Position numbers and translations under genes: made by a program | The notes under the pieces: generated by a model | What the model saw: only the letters and a program-made list of their open reading frames with translations | Told to the model about the DNA's origin: nothing | Database searches by the model: none | In this document: in pieces, positions 56,103-64,000 of the stretch | Position numbering within the stretch: position 1 is the first letter of the stretch | How the letters are laid out: each line of letters opens with the position of its first letter | Assembly (NCBI GenBank): GCA_009746045.1 | Contig: RPFO01000167.1 | Coordinates: 1,688,011-1,752,010, forward strand | Direction of reading: 5' to 3' | From: Mesostigma viride | Taxonomy: Eukaryota > Streptophyta > Mesostigmatophyceae > Mesostigmatales > Mesostigmataceae | Length of the DNA stretch: 64,000 nt

Positions 56103-56224
56103 CGAGGTTAACACCCCGCGACTCGATCCCCAAGGGAGGCACGAGTTTAATTCATTCATTTCACCTCCATCGTACAAAAAATTCAGGAAGACATGCGGGA
56201 TTTACAAAGGCATGCAGGCTTGAG

Positions 56225-56405
56225 TTGTGACCGCGTATGGCATTCATAGCGATTCGGGCCGCGGTGCCCACACCCCTGTAACTAGGACCTAGATAGCTTA
56301 CACCATCCATTCCATCCCATGTTCCCCTCCCACTGAGGACTTATGCTCACGTGACGCAGTCACGTCTCTATTAATTTATTGATTAATTGATTAATTAATT
56401 AATTA
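56225..56405. repeat. rearranged copy of the 440-bp repeat
   Basis: GGCATTCATAGCGATTCGGG...AGATAGCTTA is the inverted first segment of the 40.05-kb unit. It joins directly to the inner segment (CCCACTGAGGACTTATGCTC...GTCTATTA) in forward orientation and ends in TTAATTAATTAATTAA. Confidence 0.7.
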
Positions 56406-56600
56406 ATTCAGGCTTGAGTTTCCTAGGGCCCAGATATCTCCCAAACCCACCTCCATGTCTTAACGCCCAGCCCGAATTGAAATGCCACGCTGCGGATGTG
56501 GCGACAGTGCAAGTCTGTGCTGCTTGGTCACCAAACCAATATGCAGCACAAGTTAGGATGATTAATGTCCAGACGTGCATTAAGCGAGACAACCAAATCT

Positions 56601-57230
56601 CTATGGCAAGTCCGCAATGTGACCCCACACGCACGTGTTGCCCTCATAGACAAACGTGGCCCTGAAATAAGGTTCATCCGCCTTTCCTGTGAGCACTCGT
56701 GGCAGCCAGTGCTGAATGTCCGGCCACATGCAATCGTACGGCACTTCAGCGATTGTCCACCAGGTGGGCGTCATGGCAGCGGTCTCGGCCGGCTGCCCAT
56801 CGAAATTCCCCAAAAGGTATATGTAATTTTGCCACACATCCGACTTGTCCCTAAATACAATAAAAACTTCAGCAATGCATTTCAGGGTGTCACGATGTCC
56901 CTTCGTCGCTGTCTCCTCGTTCCAGCGGATAAGCGCCTGCTCGTTGGGATCCTGCCCAAGCTGGACCTTCCCGCCAAAACCATCCACCTTGCCCACACAG
57001 GAATCCTCCGAAGAAGTTTTCTTGTGGCCCAGAAGGACTTTGCCGCCTGATACGTGGTAGATACATGTGAACTGCTTCTTTGGTCCATGCTGTACTCGAG
57101 CCGCATCAAAATATGCTGGGCGGGCATGCAAGCCCCAGCGCAGCGTTCCTCGAGTATCCATACGTCTGCAGGCTCCCCTTTCAAGAAGGATGCACGAAAA
57201 GGAATCTGTCTCCTTGAGAGCAAACGACAA
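56601..57230 (-). CDS. MTH1/NUDT1-like Nudix protein with a degenerate Nudix box
   Basis: Single-exon 209-codon frame. Residues about 63-180 align with 8-oxo-dGTPase MTH1: K-V-L-L-G-H-K-K, G-F-G-G-K-V-Q (84-90), Y-L-L-G-N-F-D-G, M-T-P-T-W-W and C-M-W-P-D (167-171). MTH1 hydrolyses oxidised purine nucleotides so they are not built into DNA. The Nudix signature G-x5-E-x7-R-E-x2-E-E is damaged: G87 is present, the first Glu is Q93, R-E is I101-R102, and E105-E106 are kept. Of the MTH1 base-pocket residues, the equivalents of W117 and D119 are kept (W169, D171), while N33 and D120 are D83 and I172. It may be a catalytically dead paralogue or a decaying retrocopy. The start ATG 57230 is tentative, because residues 1-60 match nothing. 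Confidence 0.75.
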   Translation of the reverse strand: MSFALKETDSFSCILLERGACRRMDTRGTLRWGLHARPAYFDAARVQHGPKKQFTCIYHVSGGKVLLGHKKTSSEDSCVGKVDGFGGKVQLGQDPNEQALIRWNEETATKGHRDTLKCIAEVFIVFRDKSDVWQNYIYLLGNFDGQPAETAAMTPTWWTIAEVPYDCMWPDIQHWLPRVLTGKADEPYFRATFVYEGNTCVWGHIADLP

Positions 57231-57447
57231 TTAGAGGGCTTGTGAAGGCACAAAGTAAATATATAAGACGATAAAACGGAAGATGAATAGGGGTCAGGGG
57301 AGAAACGAAGTAGGATCAGAAGTCAGATGAATCGCCCGTTAACCAAGTTCGAAAGTGTCCTGCAGCAGATTGCGCAGGTGCCCTTATATTAATTACGCAA
57401 CCTCCCTACCTGTCGGTCAGAATCACCCGTCTGCCGCGGCAGACAAA

Positions 57448-57904
57448 ATGGCATCGGCGGATGCACGCCGTTGGTACACCCGGAGCTACTGGCGCTTCTT
57501 AGTGAGTTCTTCACCCACCACTCAACTCTCTTAATTATAAACAAAACCTTTGCTGTTACTCACGTCACACCCACCTGGAAACTGGCGAGACAATAATTAT
57601 TTTTTTTTTACAGGGTGTGTTCAGGATGTGTTTGATGTTCGGAGCCCACCAGCGCCCATGCAGCGGAGACAGCGGCTGGGGCAACGGGGCATGCATACGT
57701 GTACAGTCGGTGTATTGTGCACTGTTGTTGTTGTTGTTGTTGTGTCCCACGCCGCACTTTTTTGTGCACTGTATTATAACTATCAGTCAATCACGTCTTG
57801 AAGACCGATACGCTCCTGACTCTGCGGCGAGGACTTCTGCTTGCGAAGATGCACAAACTGATGGGTGGATCAGGGATGGATGGATTGATGGATCGATGGA
57901 TTGA
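57448..57904 (+). CDS. weak candidate two-exon small gene
   Basis: ATG 57448 opens 18 codons (M-A-S-A-D-A-R-R-W-Y) to a GTGAGT donor at 57502. An acceptor TTTTACAG ends at 57613 and is followed by an open frame to TGA at 57904. The second part runs through (TTG)n and GATG-like sequence, so only the first exon and junctions look convincing. It is divergent from the Nudix gene 218 bp away. No family recognised. Confidence 0.2.
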
Positions 57905-58629
57905 CGTGCGTTTGAATTCCCCGAAATCCTTCAATCCCTTTTTTTCGTACCATCCTAGCCGCAGAATCGGGAGTTTTGCGCCAAGATCCATCGTCCAACT
58001 AGTATACGCCAATGGAAATCCCCTCAGCGCGTCTACTATATGGGCTTCGCCCTTTCTTCGAAACTTTTGTTTCTTCCGAAAATGGGCTCCGCCGGATAAT
58101 AACCGCTCGCTACCGGAGGGGTGGCATCACTGGCATGCCCGAGCAAAATTCTCTCTCGCGACAGTACCTTACGACTTCCGGGCCCGGGAAAATGCGCTGT
58201 CGCTGTGTCGCACCCCTTCGTTACAGATCGTGCTGCGCTCATAATTACCAAATCAGACTAGTGGGTGGATGTCAATGTCATGCATTCAACAAACAATAAT
58301 ATCCCAAACGATGCTCGAGCTGTCCTGCGAACGTTCAGAATTGCGGTACTTAGGTGGCAGCGCACATCGCCTGCGATTACGATGCGCTGGACTGCGCAAT
58401 TTGCCGGTAGGACTGGCTGGCGAACTGCAGAAATGCGATGCACGCACGCCAAAGAGACAAATCTGCGGTGCCACAAGAACAACTCCGCTGTGTGCGAGAA
58501 TCAGAGGGGCGCTCTCCATCGCCCTCTGGCTCAATGTCCTACAATAACTGCGGGATTGCATTCCAACGATAACCATTCTCTTCCGCTTTGGCGCACCTTC
58601 AGCATCTGTCGACATTGTAATTGCTTATC
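57905..58629. other. upstream region of GH5 gene 3
   Basis: No gene recognised on either strand. The frames are short and lack domain signatures. It must contain the promoter of GH5 gene 3. Confidence 0.35.
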
Positions 58630-61600
58630 ATGCATAGGCATGTGCAAATCCTCATTCTCGTCCTGTTATTTGTCGGCACCGAGGTCAGTGATGAAACTAT
58701 CGCAGTCGAGGATGCTTAATCTGTCATTGGATCTGCGGTGCCTTGATTTTTGCTGGCAAAGTTTTATGCCACAGTTTTAAGCCAATGCATGGCTCTTGCT
58801 TCTCTCCTACAGCGGTGTCCTACCTAAGTTTAGCAGAACCTAGTCTTTACTTGCTCCTGTCTAGTTAACTAAATTTAGAACTCTGCTTGCTCCTGTCGTG
58901 CACGGTATCAGGTCGCCAATGCGCGACACTTGCAGCAAGTTCCTATGGCTGGTTTCGAGGCAGCACCTCACGCTCCGATCTTAAACGACACATCGACGCC
59001 ATATCCGGATTTGGTCGGCGTATACCCTGGTCCACAAGCTGAAGAAGACCTTGACGATGCAGAGTCTCAGGCTGCCTTTTTTTCGGCCGACTTTTCGTAC
59101 CTTTTCAATCCTGATCCAACACCTGACGAAATAGCTGCAGCTGGTATTGCAGGGGCTTTCCACTTCGGTCCTGATGTGCCAACCCAGTCTGGCTCTCTGG
59201 ACGACGATGTGCTGCTGGTGCACGACCAAGATCCGGAACCATCTATGAGCTCTCCAGACAGTTATGTCAGGGTTGAACATGGCAAATTTATGCTCGGGTG
59301 CAAGGAGTTCCTGTTCAATGGGGGAAACAGCCCTTTTCTAATGGATGACGCTACCAATGGCAGACGATGGGCTGTTATTGGTGAGTGCGATCTAACACTT
59401 GGTGAGGTGTTACCTTTTAGTAGTGTGCCCAGTACCTGTGATTTTAATCATGCCTTAGCTAATTGACAACCAATGGCCAGTGGCCAGCAACACACACACA
59501 TGTACAATATGACAAGACATACCATAAGATATTAAAACCACTTTGGGAAGTTTTTTTGCATGGCTGGAGGAGGCCTCATGCGTTTTCATTGCGCATACTG
59601 TTGCTGGATACGAGGCAACTCGTTGATTTTGTATCTTTGTTATACAACTCAATTCCTATGCTCCCTTGCCATCCTGACTGCACAAACAGCAACGCTCAAT
59701 CAGCTGAAGAATGCAGGGGTTTCCGTCGTTCGCACATGGGGTTTCGGCGTACTCGGTATGCTACCGTTTTCTTTTGTCCAGATCCAGTGTTACGCCTGGA
59801 AGTTCCAAGTATATATTAGCCAGATAAAATGCCAGTACCCTTTCATCTAGACGAGTTTTCTTTGCACTTTTGCTCTGGATTAGGCAGTGTTTAGGTCAAA
59901 TTACCATGTTAGTTGCAAGATCATGCCCAAATTCCTGTTTGGAATTCCTGCTGATAGCTATAGTTACTTGTCTTCACGCATGTCATAAAGGGCAGTTGGT
60001 GTTTTCACATCTGCTGCAAACGCCACCTACTCTTGTGACATGTTTACAGCTTTTGCCTTGCAGATACAGTATACAATTGTGCCATACCCGAGCTGCTGGA
60101 AACATTTATTTGTAGTGCGACAGGCCGCCAAATCTGCAGTAATTGCTGCATGTACGAGCTTCTGTTTGTTCTAGGTTCTGGCGAGGCGTAAAATACCCTT
60201 TGCTACTTAGCTGCCCATTTCCCGGCAAATCTCTTGGCACCATGCTGCTCTTTTTGTAATGGCTTGCCTCCTCTGCTTCCCCATTCACTTAATATTATTC
60301 TCCAACGGTTTGCATGATTTGACCTGGATTTTGCAGGAGCTCCTCTCCAGTATTCACCAGGGAGTTACAATGAAGCTAAACTGGAAGGTACCACTGCAAG
60401 TGAACTTCACCCCATGTTATATTTGAATTTGGCCACTGCGTAAAGCTTCAATGGCATTGAGCATTTATCGTACAAAAATAATATTCTACAAGCTCAGCAG
60501 TGTTGAGCCTGCAATTTTTGTGTTACATTATTGAATGCAAAACTTATGTTTTGTTTGATTTCGTTTTGTTTCTGTTGCAGGGATGGATTTCGTTCTGTCT
60601 GAAATTAAGAAGAGAGGAATGAAGGTGAGCAGTGCTACAGAGCTTCAAGTTGAGAGGCATTCACTTATTCGACCAAGGAAATCTTTGCTTAAAGATGAGG
60701 CTACTGTGTGATGAGCTGCGCTTCCTCCTAAGTGTGAATAGGCATTACCAGGAGTAGCTTATTTGGTGTTCCCGCGAACTTGATTTACTTTGTAATCGTG
60801 GCTTGACTACTTGATGCCCTTGACTCTTACCAGAGTTACGTATTCATATGTTTGCTGCTGGTTTACTGTGTAAACTAGGCCATGAATGCCATGACTGCTG
60901 CTTCATGTCGTTAGCATTGTAGTAACGATACATGATTGTCGTCGTTAGCTTTCCCTGCATCATGGGCATCGTTACACTGCTTAAGTATGCTAGCTTCACA
61001 GTGGTGCTGCATCACTGGCTAATCAACAGGCTGGCCTAAAGCCACCTACATGATAGGGAGAGCACCCTGTTGCACAGGGATGGCTCACAGCAGCCGTGCC
61101 CGTCTACCCCCTTCCTTGTCAGGGTGGATGGGTGGGAGGCACAAAATCACAAGATACGTCCCACCGCGAGAAAGCCCACCTTTAAAGCTACCTTGTGGGT
61201 TGGCTTGGCCCACAACAGTTTCCAGCATAACTATTGTAATGCTGTAGCGAAATGCATTTCCAACTTACCTCAGGTTGTGGCAGATACCATGAGCATAGCT
61301 CAACCCATATTTCGTTATGCAGCAATATTATACTGTCATGGATGCAGAATTGGTATATCTGATGAAGGCGTCTTTCTGTGGCAGTTCCGAATTCAACAGC
61401 CTTACATACATTATCCACTTGCCTTTTGGGGGGGGGAAGTGCTTTTTGGATGTGTCTTAGTGCTCTGCATGTCGCTCCTCATTTTGCACGCTTTATTATA
61501 AAGATAGGATTCAGTGTGTGGAAACTACTGACGGAGTGTTTATGTTTGATCAATAATTCCAAGTTTGCTAAAGCAGCCCTTATCAAGTGGTTGCACAGCC

Positions 61601-63786
61601 AGTACTACTGCAGATGCGGTTTGGCATGAGTGACAACACAGGCCTTCTGGCTGTCTCGCTACCAGTCAACTGTCATGCGCTGTATAACTGGCCTCTTTAT
61701 ACAAAATTTCAACAGGCTTTCTGTGGCATTCCCTGTTTTTTCTGCCCCATGCAGGCAGTCATTCCATTCGTGGACTTCTGGACCCAGTGGGACTCAATGC
61801 CCAAATACGTCAGTTGGAGCAACACAGCTAAGACTTTGAACGATTTTTTCACAGACGACACGGTAAGTCTTGGGGCCCGTCCCAGACGTTGCAAGGATGC
61901 TTGCCCATAGGAGGTTTTGACAGACTGCATGTGCATTAGTGCATACTCTTCCAGCACAATTGGCTGTGCATGTGTGCCGTGTTTGGTTTCCTCGTGGGTT
62001 CTTGCTGACCTTCTTTGCAGCTGGCTTTCACAGAACCCTATTGGGTGGCTGTCAAGCAGCTTAGTCTCTAATCACGTAAAGCGTCGGGCTGTGCAATCGG
62101 CTCGGTGTTCATGCTTCAAGGTAGTGGCATTGGATTGGTTGTTAAGTTCAACTTGCCTTGGCAGAGTTTACTTTAAAAATGGAAGAAGCAGTAGTAAAGC
62201 ATGCAAGGTCAACATTTTACCTATCTTTTGATACCCCAGTGTGGTGGACAGGTTGACACAGTGATTCAGCCAGTTGGCAGTTCACGGCTCATCGTGCCAA
62301 GTGCGTACATCATCACTATGACGTCAACACCTCAGTACGAACAGGCTACCCCATTGATTGCAACCACTGGGTATTCCTGAATTTCTTACTCATATGGCTG
62401 GTGGTTTGGCCATTGCAGAGGATAAAAAATATCATACGTGCTTATGAAAGCACCATGGTCAAGGTGCATGGGATAATTATCTGCAATATGTCACCAACGT
62501 TTCAATCTGGTTCTGCACTTACTTTTGGAAGATCTCATGGCTTTGTCTTGCACTGCAGGTACGCAAGATATATCGTGACCATGTCACCTTTTTCCTGAAC
62601 CGGAGGAACAAGTTCACGGGGGTGTTGTACAAGAAGGATACCACAATCGTGGCCTGGAATCTTGCTAATGAGCCAAGGCAAGTCATTTTGAACTAAGGTC
62701 CGAATGACTTTCTGCGTTGCAATCTACAGCATGTGTCAGTCATTTTACTACCTCTTCAAATCAGCATTCAAAAGGAAAGTTCTGTTTCGCGGGCTATATA
62801 TTTCCCTCCCTTCAATACATACATACATCCCTGCCTTCAAAATTCCAAATTGCTTGATTGCATGCAGGTGTGAAGGCTGCGGCATCGAAACTATGACCAA
62901 CTGGATCCGTGAGATGAGTGCCTTTATCAAGGTAAAGCTAGGAATGCTATGGTCTTGTGGTTGTTCCACCAATGCCTTAAGCAACAAACGTTTTCTAAGC
63001 AGATGCTTTTTGTGAACACTATCATGACCCAGCCGGGAGGTGGAGTAAGGCTTTGTTCTTAGGTTTTCCATCTAACCATGCTATCCCTATCTACAATGCA
63101 CCCTCTTTTTCAGTTTTATTGACAAAAATTACTGCAACCTGAGTTTTGTGTTGTCGGCCTGGATGCAGTCCCAAGGTGCCAGACAGTTGGTCACAACTGG
63201 ACTGGAGGGCTTCTTTGCAACAAACGATTACAACCCAGCTTCTTGGGGCTCCAACATGGGTCAGGACTTTTTTGCCAGCCACAACATTTCCAGCATTGAT
63301 TATGCTGTCTACCACGTATGGTATGTGTAAATTCTCATGGAAAACTGCTAGTGCCATTTTCTCCTTGGGGGAAGCCGGTCCGCACTATCCTGTCAGTTGC
63401 GTGTGTGAAGTTGCCAATGGATAACTTTGTTGCAGCGTGAGGTCAGAGGTGAGGCTTCATTTTCATCTACCATCCCTCTGGACCAGGGATGCTACTTCCT
63501 TTGCTTTGCCATGCCTACATTTGCTACTGGGTTCCTTAACTAGATGGTTTATCCATATTCAAGCAATTTTCGTAATGCTCAGTAGACCATCAAGGATGAA
63601 CAGCAAAGCTATGATATTCCTGCATGTTTTTCCTGCGTCCTGTGACGTATTCTTGGGCTTGCGTGTGCAAACTTATGTAACCCACACTGCATGGACAGGC
63701 CGGACAACTGGGCCAAGACCGATTCTTTTCAAAAGAAGGTTGCTTTTCTGAAGAGATGGATTGACTCTCACAAGAAAGTTGCGCAG
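58630..63786 (+). CDS. secreted GH5 endo-beta-1,4-mannanase, gene 3 (10 exons visible, 3' end outside window)
   Basis: Exons 58630-58683, 58912-59380, 59690-59755, 60337-60387, 60581-60624, 61755-61862, 62559-62677, 62868-62931, 63169-63320 and 63699-63786, open throughout (405 codons). Lengths of exons 3-10 are identical to those of gene 2. Exon 1 is a signal peptide (M-H-R-H-V-Q plus hydrophobic core). Exon 2 carries the acidic linker with N-P-D-P-T-P-D-E (84-91). The acid/base E302 lies in A-N-E-P. The exon with the nucleophile (E-F-G) and the C-terminus should lie beyond base 64000. The junction at 62677/62678 is a GC donor (AG/GCAAGT), as in gene 2. All other visible junctions are GT-AG. 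The role is mannan backbone hydrolysis outside the plasma membrane. Confidence 0.88.
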
Positions 63787-64000
63787 GTACTGTTCCGAAT
63801 GCCTGCCAGGTACATGATGTCAACGCTCGCTGCACCATGGCTTCTTTTTGCGCTCCTGGACTGTGAATTTTCTTTCATGATCTCAGCTTCAGTGGTTGCC
63901 AGGAGATGAATTGCCAGAGCGATGCGCTCATGTGTGTACAGAGCAAGCTGGCATGGCCCGGGGCAATCGATGATGTTTCGCCTGCACATTTGTATCGAAT

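Overview
The window is intron-rich eukaryotic nuclear DNA loaded with satellites and non-LTR retroelements. Exon/intron structures were read by hand from GT-AG (and two GC-AG) junctions, reading-frame continuity and agreement between paralogues. A photosynthetic eukaryote (alga or related lineage) is plausible because a FUN14-family gene carries a transit-like N-terminus and there are three secreted GH5-type mannanase genes. The species cannot be fixed from this sequence.

Layout. (1) 1-10.24 kb is a compact, gene-dense block unlike the rest. It holds a MYND zinc-finger gene, a 66-codon ORF, two tandem paralogues sharing an identical C-x4-C-x10-C-x2-H signature, and one long, repeatedly frameshifted multi-exon gene or element of unknown function. 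A 20-nt hairpin motif (TTGCGACGGCCGGCGTTTCT and variants) is scattered through its spacers and introns, and appears in reverse orientation in a tandem coding repeat. (2) 10.24-17.1 kb is gene-poor: the 5' end of a LINE, a G/T-rich imperfect satellite, two strong hairpins, a MITE-like inverted repeat and a reverse-transcriptase relic. (3) 17.48-38.78 kb holds a GH5 mannanase pseudogene (minus strand) head to head with an intact 15-exon GH5 gene (plus strand, 394 aa). The 16.8-kb span of the intact gene is mostly satellite arrays lying in its introns. (4) 38.78-41.8 kb is intergenic, with a nearly identical 440-bp tandem duplication. (5) 41.8-46.74 kb is a second GH5 gene (minus strand, 14 exons, 500 aa). 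(6) 47.97-49.46 kb is a two-exon FUN14-family gene. (7) 50.66-56.4 kb is a LINE graveyard: an ORF1 5' end, one ORF2 reverse transcriptase, two truncated 3' ends, long GATG and CCCT arrays and a conserved stem-loop tail. (8) 56.60-57.23 kb is an MTH1-like Nudix ORF with a damaged Nudix box. (9) 58.63 kb to the right edge is a third GH5 gene, truncated by the window.

The four GH5 copies are all predicted to enter the secretory pathway through a separate signal-peptide exon, so the shared job is probably extracellular or cell-wall mannan turnover. They form two divergent (head-to-head) pairs, pseudogene/gene 1 and gene 2/gene 3, which suggests duplication of a divergent pair. The most unusual signals are degraded copies of exon 3' ends plus splice donors ('exon-tail echoes') inside the introns of GH5 gene 1, and the hairpin motif of the first 10 kb.
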